From Trochalopteron elliotii (Eukaryota > Chordata > Aves > Passeriformes > Leiothrichidae), in the NCBI GenBank assembly GCA_024734555.1, contig JANPWX010000358.1, forward strand, positions 1,942,812 through 2,006,811: a stretch of 64,000 nt of DNA. Direction: 5' to 3'. The first letter of the stretch is position 1. The number at the start of each line of letters is the position of its first letter. The position numbers and the translations under genes are program-made. Below the pieces are notes generated by a model, which saw nothing but the letters and a program-made list of their open reading frames with translations, was not told where the DNA came from and made no database searches. Below are positions 48,827 through 59,730 of the stretch, piece after piece.

Positions 48827-51800
48827 ACAACTGCTAAAGAGACATATTTAGTCCTGTAAATACAACTGTTTGTGACAAACTATTAATGGCAACAAGCAGA
48901 GGAAAAAACAAATATTCAACCTCAAAAACTGTCTTCCCAGTCTAGTCCCCCACCCTGGATGCCTTCGAACAGAAATGAGCTTTGCAGCTGCCTCAGTTAT
49001 CCCCAGGCTGGGGTGAGGGCCAGAGCTCAGGCACCAGGGGAGGTTCTCAGGCTGCAGAAGCTTGATCAGATCCCTCACTTCAGGTGGGAAGGAGCAGTGC
49101 TTGGGACTAGGCTTTAAAAGGTCAAGAGAACAGCGAAGGTTAAGTCCAGTGTCTTTCTGACAGCCTGAGAAGCAAAAGCCTGTATGAGCAGATAGGCCTT
49201 CGGCATTCCCTGGAAAGCTGGCTCCTTAGCTGATATAAATCTGCCGAGTCGTGCTGATGTCAGTGGGGTTATTTGTCAGCTGAGTGCTGGTCCCTTATGA
49301 GCAGCAAACTGCTTTGCTGGGCAGGAGGAAGAAGTTCACTGTCTGAATTGTGCTAAAAATCCACTAGATTTAACCCCTTCCCTCCAAAACCCAGAGGCAG
49401 GTGGATCAGGCTGAGCAAGTCTCCAGCAAGCACAATGCTCACAGAGAGGCACTGGAAGGAGACAAAGATCCAAGCCGCAGTGAAACTGTCACAGCTGTGC
49501 AAAACTTGAAGGGGACCAGAGAGGAACTGGAAGCAGCTGTGAGGAGAGGCTGAAAAGGCTCCCTGGAAGATGGATGGATGTGTCAGCAGGCAGGATCAGG
49601 TAACAGATGTGGTTTGCAAGGCACTCTGTGCTATGCTAATCAGGCCCACACACACTTGGAGCAGCTGAGTGGGGCAGGAAACCCACTGTCGACCTGAAAA
49701 GGAGCTGCTGCCGAGCAGAGGCTGCTGTGTCAGACAGATGCTGAACAAGGAGACTTTGTGTGGTTTGCCAACAGGCACGAGGAGAGGGTTTATCCTGGAA
49801 TCACAGCACTCATTTGCAGGAGGGCGAAGTTCAAACTCAGTTCCAGCACTTTCTGAATTTTAAATATGCTGACACGGATCTTCTGCTGTTTCAGCACCAA
49901 TAATGATATAAGAATTATTTATAAGGTGACAGGATGGACAATGTGAAATCCAGCTGAAAACATAAACTAGGCCAAGGGTTTTGACTTTCTCAGTGGTCAT
50001 ACTGATAAATAAGCCTTTATAAATAACTGAACCAGCAGCTGTCTTCCCAATTATTAATTGATTCCCATACAGCTGATGGCCTTGCATAAGATGTTCTTTT
50101 CAAAGAGAATGCAAAATTCAATTGAAAATTATCTTTTGAGTGCACTTAAGGTGTTCTTTCATGGTCTGTAAGGTTGCTTTAATCCATTTGAGGAGCTGGC
50201 TAACTTTAAAAGTACTATTGAAGGAGGACTGATATATAACAATGGTTCAATTCCAAAATTTTCTAATCCAGCCCAAACCTATTGTAACTAGATCTACAAA
50301 TGGCAAATTAATTAGAAAATGCAAATTAATCTAAGGAAAGAAAATGATACCTAATTTGGCTCTGTATTTTTTTAAGCTAATTCAGGGATGTGCTCCAAGC
50401 TTGTAAGGAAATACTCAAAATGCCATTTTAGATAATGCCAAATGTGTAATTGAATAACGTGGAATGTGTTCATCATGCTTGTGCTCACGGAGACACCTAG
50501 AAAAGCACATGTTCCCTATATGCTGAACAGAAGAGAAATACTTTATTTTCTAAAAAACTCTCAAGGATTGACAGCAAACTTTTGTGGTGCCCAATACACA
50601 ATGTACATTACTGGCCCCGTGAGACATAAAAGTGTATGTTATCCCCAGAATTACACTCAGTAGCTCCAGCTGGTCTTATTCTGCCCTGAATACCCTTGTT
50701 CAAGGATTTCACAGTGACAGCAACACAAAAAGTATTTTTGGAACTTGTCTTTTGTTATTTTAATAAAATACTCAGAAATACATTTGATTCTTCGAAGAGA
50801 TTGTTACTTCACTGATCTTCACCCAGAAACAAACAAAATCTACAAAATTAGGTAGTGTAATTTTTTAAATTGGATACAACAAAATCATACAGTAGTTCTA
50901 GAGCCCCACAAAACAACAAAATAAAAGATATATCTACTGTTTGCAAGGGAAGCTGGGTCATGCACTTATCAATTGCCATTTCCTGATTGTGCACTGTGAC
51001 AGAGATAAAGGTGGCCCAGTCCTGCAAAGTGCTTGTGAGACTGAATGCCAAGTGATCATATTTTTGGTAGGTGGTTTTCTAATATGAATTGTCTGCTTTT
51101 GCCTGTGTGACTTGTGTTCATGATTAAAGTAGAGAAGAACAAAACCAAACCATCAAGAGAGAAGGGCAGTGGACATATAAGACATAAAAGTGTATAAGCT
51201 TGAGATCTTCCAAGGACTACAACACCACAAATCTATAGTGACTCCTGTGAGAATAAGGTATCAGTGAATCCTTAAAAACTTATCCTTTTTTTTTTTTTTT
51301 TCTGAAGTTCTCAGTTTGGGAAATACACAACACAACACAGGGCACTTAGAATTCAAAATTTTCTTACATCAGCTGAGAAGACACCTGGGAGCTGAGGATT
51401 GAGATGCTGAAAATAAATGACAACATATCTCCCCTAAATGGTGGGAGTCCCAAAGACTGCCCAGTCCCTCCTAGGAGATTTTTGATGGACTTCTGAGCTC
51501 TGTGCTAACACAAATCGTCACATCTGCTCATAATCCTAATTAATTCCAAGGGGGAATGTTTGGTTGTTGGCGAGATTAAGTCTTCCTCCTCAAATCCACC
51601 ATGGATGAATTACATGCAAGAGAGAGCTCTCATCCTGTGCAGATACCTCTATTTGAATTGACATTGAACTGCTTCCTCAGGCAGGAATTCCTGGAATTAA
51701 GGTGTGATGTGTGCATGCACCATTGCGTTCATCCGCACAAACATGTGGTTACAACTTGCTTGACACCAACTTACATTTCCAAGCTTTATGATTGCAAGCC

Positions 51801-53918
51801 TTGTCCAGGAATGAAGTTTTTTATGGTTATCCAGACTGCAGCATATGTTAACAAGGACATGAGGTAATAATTATAATGCTTATTCTATCTTTGTGTCTTT
51901 AGTTTCAAAGCAACAAAGAAAAACGTGATTTGAAGTGCTGTATTTAAATTAAAGATGTCTGTTAGTATTCCTTGTGGTTTCTTAATGCTGGAATTGTCAC
52001 ATTGATGTGGTAATCAGGTTCATTAGTGTAGGATCCACCCTAATGAGGGTGAAATTCTTCTCATGTGATATTGGCTCTCCCAAAATTAGCATCACTCTTA
52101 GCAAGTCCCTTGGTTACCCCCGCTGTTGGTGGAGAGAGGCACCTCCAGGAGGTGCATCCCAGTGTCTTGGACAGTGATATGTTTCAAAGATAAATTCTGT
52201 GTTCTCTGAGCAGAATTAGAAGGTTGTTAGAGGTGACAGAATGTCTTTTCTTCCTCCGAGTAGGAGTCTCTGCACTATCTGGCCTGTGATTTGTTTGGCC
52301 TTATAAAGGCCAAAATACACAAGTCCTTGCATCAAAGGCCTTTTGAGTCAAAAGTTTTGTGCTTATGAGTCATTAGAGCCCTAGTATCAATGGCAAGTAT
52401 GGTTTTATAGAGAATAAGGTATCACAATAACCAGATTTAGGGCCCTATTCTTAAAATTAGGCATCCTGTTTTGAAAATGTTAGTATTAGCCTCTAGTTTC
52501 CAGTTTAATCACCTGTTTAATACTTCCCATGCCTACGTCAAAGAAGTGCTGTGAGATTTAATTAATTTTTGTAAAGAACTTTGAGATCTTCAGATAAGAG
52601 GTACTATACTATAGAGTGGCAAGTATTAGTACATTACTGAAGAGACTTATCATAGAAAAGGTTAAGGTCAATTAACATTTTCTTGCCATTTATGCATATA
52701 TTTTCAGATCACAAAAAGAAACTGGTGTCAATTTAGTTAATTTCACTTGTATTCATTTTCAAATGAGTTATTTATAATTGATATAAGTTGAAGACTCAGG
52801 GATCATCAAAATGGCAATAAATTATACCCTCCTTATAAGTTTTTAACACCCTATGGTTTTAGACTGCTTTGTTTTAATTGAAATGTGAGTGTTTCAATTA
52901 GACATTATAATTAAAAAGTTTCACGATCAAATTATGCATCTTTTAAAAAATGGCTCAGCCAAGCACCAAAAAACCCAACACAAAAGCTCTCTATGAGTCC
53001 TTGGAAAAGTCTGAACAGTCAATGCTTCTCTGGGGTTTTGAGTATCAAATGCAATTTAATTGAAGCAGCAAAAAGGTTTGAGGTTTTTTTTTCCATACAG
53101 ACTGTTGCTTTACTAGATATCTTAAAAAAGGCACATTAAGTTGATGAACTTTAAAGTAATCTATTCTGAAAATCATGTTTAAATACTTTCTTAAGCACAC
53201 AAATATTCTCATATGCATTACTGCAATCTTAAAGGACTCACAGTAAAATTTTTAGAGAATGTCAAAACCTTCAAATACTCAAAGAATTTGTCAGAATTTG
53301 GGTAATTTTTAGAGAAAGAAGCTGTGAGATTCAAGCTGAGAGATATCTACATCAAACTAACTACACTGTAAATCCCTTCCATTACACATGGAATATTACA
53401 ATTCTGTTATTAAAACTATTACATCTTGTCATCATATTGCAGTTAAGATCTTACTTTACAGTCTGGCTATTAAAGCTGCTTGAGTTAAAAAATAGAAAAA
53501 AAGATAAAGCTTAGTCAAGAACATTTTTATAAATAAACAATAAACACAGTTAATCACTGTACTGCTTCTAGAGGGGTCATGTTATTGGAGTATTCAATAA
53601 GCCAGGTGGTTTTCAAAAACACTTTTGAATCCTGAAAGTATTGAGCATAAATGTTTAAACAGATATATATATTTGCTGTTCTCTAATTTAGTACCATACT
53701 ATTCATTCACTTCATTTGCAAAAATGTTTTTGGAAACTCTCATATGAAATAGGTGACTAGTCACACCCGGACTTTCTTTAAATCATTCTCTTTCTTCTTT
53801 AATTTTATTATAATCCCAGAGGGTGCAAATATTAGTTTTGTTACTGATTTTGTAAGAGCAGGTGCTAATATTTTGTTTCCATTTGAAAAACGACTGATGC
53901 TGTGATTTACTTATGCAA
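48827..53918. other. Noncoding DNA, mostly AT-rich
   Basis: No gene recognised. 48940-49860 is GC-richer and holds many short frames. A T run lies at 51286-51301. The stretch 52700-52960 is dense in TAAT/ATTA cores with a stem of about 9 bp at 52874-52901 and looks like conserved noncoding DNA in texture. Confidence 0.45.
52874..52901. repeat. Inverted repeat with homeodomain-type cores
   Basis: TAATTGAAA and TTTCAATTA arms flank TGTGAGTG. The arms carry TAATTG / CAATTA cores. Confidence 0.55.
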
Positions 53919-53976
53919 CTCACAGAATCACAACCTAAGCTGGATTGGAAGGGCTCCACAAAGATCATTGAGTTCT
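53919..53976 (-). mobile_element. CR1 3' tip, separated from its body by an insertion
   Basis: TCACAGAATCACAACC, GCTGGATTGGAAGGGCTCCA and AAAGATCATTGAGTTC form the complemented tip of the same CR1 subfamily as 9490-9657. The expected continuation resumes only at 54175, after an unrelated segment of about 195 bases. Confidence 0.8.
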
Positions 53977-53981
53977 CTCAG

Positions 53982-54176
53982 TTGCTCTTTAAAACAAATG
54001 TATAGTTTAAAAGGAATATAAAACAAACCAGCTGACACACTTTGGAGTCAATTGAAGGAAACTATGTACAGTAGGAGAATAGATAACTTGGCCTAAAATT
54101 TAAACAAGTGTAAACAATCCTCTTATCTAACATATTTTTTAAATTTGGGATTTTCTCTGTTGTTGTTTTTGCTGGA
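53982..54176. repeat. Dispersed duplicate segment, copy 1 (inside CR1)
   Basis: This 195-base segment recurs at 58861-59047. By eye the copies differ by about ten substitutions and one 8-base gap (present here near 54067-54074), about 95% identity. Both start at TTGCT and end at TTGCTGGA. It lies between the tip and the body of one CR1 and replaces about 15 bases of the expected element. It matches no repeat family I know. Confidence 0.9.
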
Positions 54177-54652
54177 CAGGACACCCAAGAGTGACACCCT
54201 GTGCCTGAGAGCATTGTCCAAACACATCTTGAACTCTGTCAGTGCTGTGACCACTTCCCTACGGAGCCTGTTCCAGTGCCTAACCACTCTCTGAGTGAAA
54301 AACCTTTTTTATTATCCATCTTAAACCTCCCTTTACACAACTTCAGGCCATTCCCTCAGGTTCTTTCCCAGGTCACCAGAGAGAAGGGATCAGTGTCTGC
54401 CCCTCCTCCTCTTCCCCACACAAGGAAGTTATAACTGCAATGGGGTCTCCCCTCAGTCTCCTCTTTTCCAGGCTGAGCAGACCAAGTGCCCTCAGCCCTT
54501 CCTCCTTTGGCTTGTCCTCAATGCTCTTCACCATCTTTGGTCCCCACCTTTGGATGCCCTCTAATGGTTTAATAACTTTCTTTTATTGTGGTGGCCAGAA
54601 CTGAACACAGGACTTGAGGTGAGGCCTCCTCAGCACAGAGTAGGGTGGGAGA
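54177..54652 (-). mobile_element. CR1 body (3' UTR and end of ORF2), split from its tip
   Basis: CAGGACACCCAAGAGTGACA, GTGCCTGAGAGCATTGTCC, CTGTTCCAGTGCCTAACCAC, CTTCAGGCCATTCCCTCAGG, GTCACCAGAGAGAAGGGATC, GGTCTCCCCTCAGTCTCCTC and TGAACACAGGACTTGAGGTG follow the complement of a passerine CR1 over about 470 bases. With 53919-53976 it makes one element broken by copy 1 of the duplicated segment. Confidence 0.93.
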
Positions 54653-55139
54653 GTAGAGCTAAGGCTTAAGCAAGTAGGGTTTACTCATAGAGTATAGGAG
54701 ATAGAAAATAAAAAAAATCTTTAAATATCTTTAAAAAACTGAGGAGGAATTTCAAGAACTATGAGCTAAATCATAAATAGAAGGAAAAGTCATTTAGGCC
54801 TGTAAAATGCTGAGATTCCCATATCTTTATTAGTCTCACTGGAGAAAAAATGTTAAGTGGACCTTCAAATAAAAAAGCCTGGATTTTGTATATTATTACT
54901 TAATCAGCTCTGGAATAATTGATATAATATATAAAGTTAAAATCACTTGTATAATAATTCCTTAATGTTGTTCTTTTGCTGACAGCCATGCAGATGGAGG
55001 CAGGTAAAACCTTCCGCTCATGCACACTGACCCTCTGTACATCAGGAAACATTTTATTGTGCCTAAATTGAACCCGACTGTAATTTGTTTGACTACCACA
55101 AAGACATCTATGCTTGACATGAAGACACCAAGAGACACA
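54653..55139. other. AT-rich noncoding DNA
   Basis: Nothing recognised. 55000-55139 may be a more decayed extension of the old CR1-like fragment to its right. Confidence 0.45.
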
Positions 55140-55332
55140 GGAACCAGCACTTCCACTGGTAATTTGTTCCACTGTTTCATCCCTTTTTCTGTTTACAACT
55201 GGTACCGACTTTGCACTTTGAATTTGGTTTGGTTCAGAATTACTCTGTTACAGCTCTCTCTGCTAGATAAAATAGACATTTAAAACCTCTGGTTTCCTGG
55301 ACCTGGATGTACCTATCACCTCTCAACCTCCC
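55140..55332 (-). mobile_element. Old CR1/L3-like fragment
   Basis: ACTTCCACTGGTAATTTGTT, CCACTGTTTCATCCC, TTTGCACTTTGAATTTGG, CTCTCTGCTAGATAAAATAG and GTACCTATCACCTCTCAACC follow, in order, the complement of the 3' region of old CR1/L3-type elements. It is strongly diverged and lacks a recognisable 3' tip. Confidence 0.6.
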
Positions 55333-58300
55333 TGCAAGCCAGGGCTGTGCATGTGGAGTTGCTCCAAGGGAAGAGCATGGAGGTAATGGAGAGAGGACAG
55401 CCACTCTCAAATGAACCTGGGAAGCTGTCCCAGGAAAAAAAAGCTATCTCACCTCTACAAGAAATTACCTTCAATGGGAACCAAGTCATATTGTACTGGT
55501 GAAAGCAGATTTCTCTGGATTTGAGTTGTGTCCTGCAGCCACAACCTTTTTCTCAGAGCAAGCAAATTCATATAGGATGCATACATGTCTGGACTTAAAC
55601 AAAAGAAATCCTGTAACCTCTTTAATTAGGGAAATGAAAGCTGTTGCTTTCTAACATTTAAATAATTTTTGTAGACTCACCTTTTAAAAAAGAAATATAA
55701 ATCCAACAAGAGCAAGCAAGATTATTTGGCTACTAATGCCACATAAATATTTAGTATCAATATTTTGCTTCTTCTCAAAGATTTGCAATTGTCCTTCTGG
55801 CCCAATAACTCACTGTGACTTAATACTGAGTTCCTGTAACACTGTAGTACTATATAATTTTAGGGTTAGTGGTTTACCAGGATGCAATCCCAATTCTGTA
55901 ATGTTCCTCACATTAACGTGTTCAGCTAAATATACAGATGAAAACACCTTTTTTTCTTTGAATGGACCCTGCTTGTCATATTGTTCTGCAGGAAATCCTT
56001 GTCACTATCGTTATCTATCATTCTGCCAATAATTACCTATTTTTTGGCAGCTGTATCATGTTTACTTCTCCATCACTATGGAAACACTGAATTTTCTCAG
56101 CCCTAATATAGATTCCTGCAGAATCCTACTAGAAATGCTTTCACAGAATAAAATGATTTCTGTAAGTATTTTTTCTGATGTCCATTTAATCTTCAATGTT
56201 TAAAGGATTTTCTGTGAAGCTATTCTTTTATCACAGTATTGCTTGGTACTTTTCAAAAGAATAAGCCCATGGGTATTTATAGGCCCATATATTATGGACT
56301 TTGTCAGAATTTGGGCACCAGAGCACAAAAGTGCTACTCAGATTCTCATTCAGGATGGTTGCATCACAAACCAACACCTTCCTTTTTTTTTCTCTTGGAA
56401 ATTTTTTACTTTTCTAAAATAGAATGTAGACTTTAAATGCCTCTTTTCTTCTTAATCATAATAGAGGACCAATCTGCTCAAACTGAGATCTTGCTTTGGA
56501 GAAATTTCTGTTGATGCTCCAAATTCCAGAATCCTTCAAAGTCAGTGTATTCTTTGAAATCTATTCCAGATAAGGTGCATCCTTGGATATGTTTTCGTTT
56601 AAGCATCAAATGAACTTTCTGCTCCAAATGGACGGCCAGGGTTGACTCAGCAGCTCTCACTTTTCCAAAAGAAGGAATTCTCACTTTTCTCATCTTTCCA
56701 CCTCCCCATGCCAGCTCCCAGCCACATGCTCCAGCTGTTTTCCACACATCAGCTCTGACATTTGTGTGAGCTCTTGATGAATCATTTCACGCATTAAAGC
56801 AGAAGAAAATGAGCCCAGCAAAAGAGGGAATAAATTCAAATTAGTTTTTTTGCAAGCTGAACTAGCTCACCAAAGAGTCAGATAAGCTCTGCAGAGGGAA
56901 GGAAATGGCTTGAAATGGAAGGAGTTGGGAAAGGGGAGGAGAAGCTAAGGGAAGGAAGATCAGTACAGTCTTTTTAGGCAACAGAAATGTGTTGGGTTGA
57001 CTTCAAGGACCTGCAGCCTTTGACAGCAACTTACACAACTCTTTCGGACCAAGGATTTACACACTACCTAAGCCCATCTGAAGAATTATATGAAGCAGGT
57101 ATTGCAAATCTCCTTGTGAGGTCATTTTAGGCATTGTAAAACCCAATTTAAATACCAAAAGTAATATGTTTCACCTCTTAATTATCCACACCAAACTCAC
57201 AGTCTCATCAAAGATGACAATGAAATTTGTAGAAGATGTTTATTTGCATTAATTAGTGCTGGCTGATATTTCATTGTTTGAATTTACATCCACTTAATTC
57301 CTATTTCTTTTTTACACATTTTCCATAACTTCATGTCACTCTGACAACCCTGAAGCTCACCAGATGATTCCTTGCATCCTTTCTGAATATTATCACATAA
57401 ATTTTTTTTTCAGTCTTCAGGTAGTTTCTGATATTCCAGGATCAATTAAGAATATGTTATTAACTCAAATGCAATGCAATTAATATTTCATTGAATAAAT
57501 GTAATGTGTGAGTTGTCTGTTGATAGAAAAAGTAATATATATTAGGTGTTGTGTTATGTACTCTTCAGTTATTAATGAATTAAGAAATATTTCATCTTCC
57601 TCAAACTGAATCTCCTGTTCCATCATAATATATCTCATTTCCTTAAATAGCTGCCTATTTTTCTGAATGAGTTCCAGCCTATTTTTAAGACCTTGAAAAC
57701 TTTATCCCACGGGAGAACACGAACAAACCTTCAAACCATTCTCACAACTGAGAGAAAATGGCATTTCTCTTGGGTTTCCATGGGATGAAAAGAGTAGTGA
57801 TGGGAAATCAGAATATCTCTGATTATTACCATATATCTTACACAAATGGTTGTACTTTTACGCAAGAGTTATGCCCTCTCAGGTCTTTAAAGGATTAAGA
57901 AAACTGTTACAACAAGGGGAAAACTGAGGTAGGATTAGACCATGAGTATTACTGTATTGCACAATATTTCCAAATTAAGTCATATAACAGCGCGATGAAC
58001 TTTTCAGGCCATTGATTTCCTGTACATTCTTGTTAGGATACTGTAATAGGTGGTCAGAAAGAATCAAAACAGAAAAAAAAACCAAAGCAAGCAACAGAAA
58101 TAACTGAAAAGTGTTGAAATAATTGGAGAAAACAGTGGCCCAATGAGCTACAGAACACTTTCATCTCCCTGCTTCTTTCAGAGATTCATTACTTCAGACT
58201 ATTAGTAAAAGATGGGTGGAAACAAGAGTGCATTAAAAAAAAAAAAAGATCATACAGCAGAATTTTGAATGACCAGCAGCAGGAAAGCTGGTTATCATAA

Positions 58301-58497
58301 TTTGCAAGCCATAATTCTCTGCAAAAGAACAGCTATATATTCAAATTCAGTGACTTAACCAAGAATATCAGTTTCAAAGGCAAGGAAGTAGAAAGAGTAT
58401 CCTTATAGTCCTTGGAGGACTTCAAGCATCACTTCTAAGCCCGTTCTCCCTTTCTACATTCTATCATAGTATAGGAATTCCACAATGATTTATAAAA
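55333..58497. other. AT-rich noncoding DNA
   Basis: No gene or dated repeat recognised. TTTGCATTAATTAG at 57244-57257 combines octamer-like and homeodomain cores. The rest is AT-rich with short A and T runs. Confidence 0.45.
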
Positions 58498-58590
58498 GGA
58501 AGATTTTCAAAGGCACAAATGGGAGTCAGGTGTCAGATTTCCATCGACTCAGGCACCCAACTCCCATTTGTATTTTAAGAAAATCCTCCC
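58498..58590. repeat. Foldback element, about 30-bp arms
   Basis: Left arm 58501-58532 (GATTTTCAAAGGCACAAATG, GGAGTCAGGTG) pairs with 58550-58586 (CACCCAACTCCCATTTG, ...AAGAAAATC), with a few mismatches and small bulges, around a short centre. The ATTTTCAAAGG terminus and GGGAGT block resemble old foldback repeats common in turtles, crocodilians and birds. Confidence 0.7.
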
Positions 58591-58860
58591 TTAGAGACAT
58601 GAAATATAAAGTAGTAAAGTAACTTGTATTCTAAGGCCAAGAACATTTGCCTTAATTTTTTACACAGAGTTCCATTTTGGTTTCTTTTGATTTGATATCA
58701 AAGCCAATAGAATTCTGCATTTTAAAAAAGAAAGACTGGATGATCTAATATCTTTGACTTTGCTGGTTTCTGTGGTTCTGTCATGTCCACAGTGGGATGT
58801 TAAATATGAAATTAAGTAATTTAAAGACAATTCCCCCCTTTCTGTCTGTCCTCTTATTTT
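58591..58860. other. Unique noncoding DNA
   Basis: No feature recognised between the foldback element and copy 2 of the duplicated segment. Confidence 0.5.
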
Positions 58861-59047
58861 TTGCTTTTTAAAACAAATGTATAGTTTAAAAGGAATATAA
58901 AACAAACCAGCTGACACACTTTGGAGTCAACTGAAGGAAACGATGTAGAATAGATAACTTGGCCAAAAATTTACACAAGTGTAAACAACACTCTTATCTA
59001 ATATATTTTTTAAATTTGGGATTTTCTCTGTTGTCGTTCTTGCTGGA
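58861..59047. repeat. Dispersed duplicate segment, copy 2
   Basis: 187 bases in the same orientation as copy 1 (53982-54176), about 4.9 kb away. Here the segment is flanked by AT-rich sequence and no CR1. Its left edge follows a T-rich stretch (CTTATTTTTTGCT) and its right edge enters TTTTTATTTTTAT. It lacks the 8 bases found in copy 1. Confidence 0.9.
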
Positions 59048-59580
59048 TTTTTATTTTTATAAGAAGGAAAATGTGCTAAAATTATTTTGGTTTGAATTAA
59101 ACACCAAATTTTTAATTTAAAAATTCTAATTTGTATTAGCCATTTTTAGCAAAACACATGCACTTCAGAATTTTAAAAAAAACCCAGGAAAAATAAAAAA
59201 TTCCAATAAAGTATTTCTACTGGTTCCCCTCCTCTTTTTAAGGAATTCTGCTAAATAGAGTCAACTGTAATATGTCTGGGTCCAGAGACAGATTTCAGCA
59301 GTTCTCCCACACAGTCAAAAAAGGTGCAAAAATTATACTTTTTGTCTGACATCTGTCTTCGTTAACAAGTAGCAAATCAAAAATCCGCTAAAAATACTGT
59401 TTTCAGTCTAAGTCTCATCTTCACCTTTGTTTTGAAATATTTTTTTCTCCTGCCAAACTATTCAACAGGATGACAAAACAAAAAGTATTAAAGTACTGCT
59501 GCCCTTCTTACTTCTACATGGCAGAGCAATTTTACGCCCACATTTCTCTCTCCCAGACATTCTGCATCCATTCATGGGAT
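59048..59580. other. AT-rich noncoding DNA
   Basis: Nothing recognised. Confidence 0.5.
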
Positions 59581-59730
59581 CAGGTGGAAGGGACGTCTGG
59601 AGGATGTCTAGTTGCCCCCTGTGGTTTGAGCAGGGTCACCAAGATTGTTGCCTGGGACAACATCCATATTCCATTGAAATATCCCCAGCGATGGAGATTT
59701 CACGACTTCTCTGGTCACTGTTTTGCCTGA
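59581..59730 (-). mobile_element. CR1 3' end fragment, older subfamily
   Basis: GGTGGAAGGGACGTCTGGAG, GTTTGAGCAGGGTCACCAAG, TTGCCTGGGACAACATCCAT, GATGGAGATTTCACGACTTC and CTCTGGTCACTG match the complement of the CR1 subfamily whose tip reads CTGGAGGTCATCTAGTCC. The terminal octamers are gone. Confidence 0.85.

Noticed and set aside
54201..54434. 77-codon plus-strand frame
   Set aside because: It is the antisense of the CR1 copy at 54177-54652.
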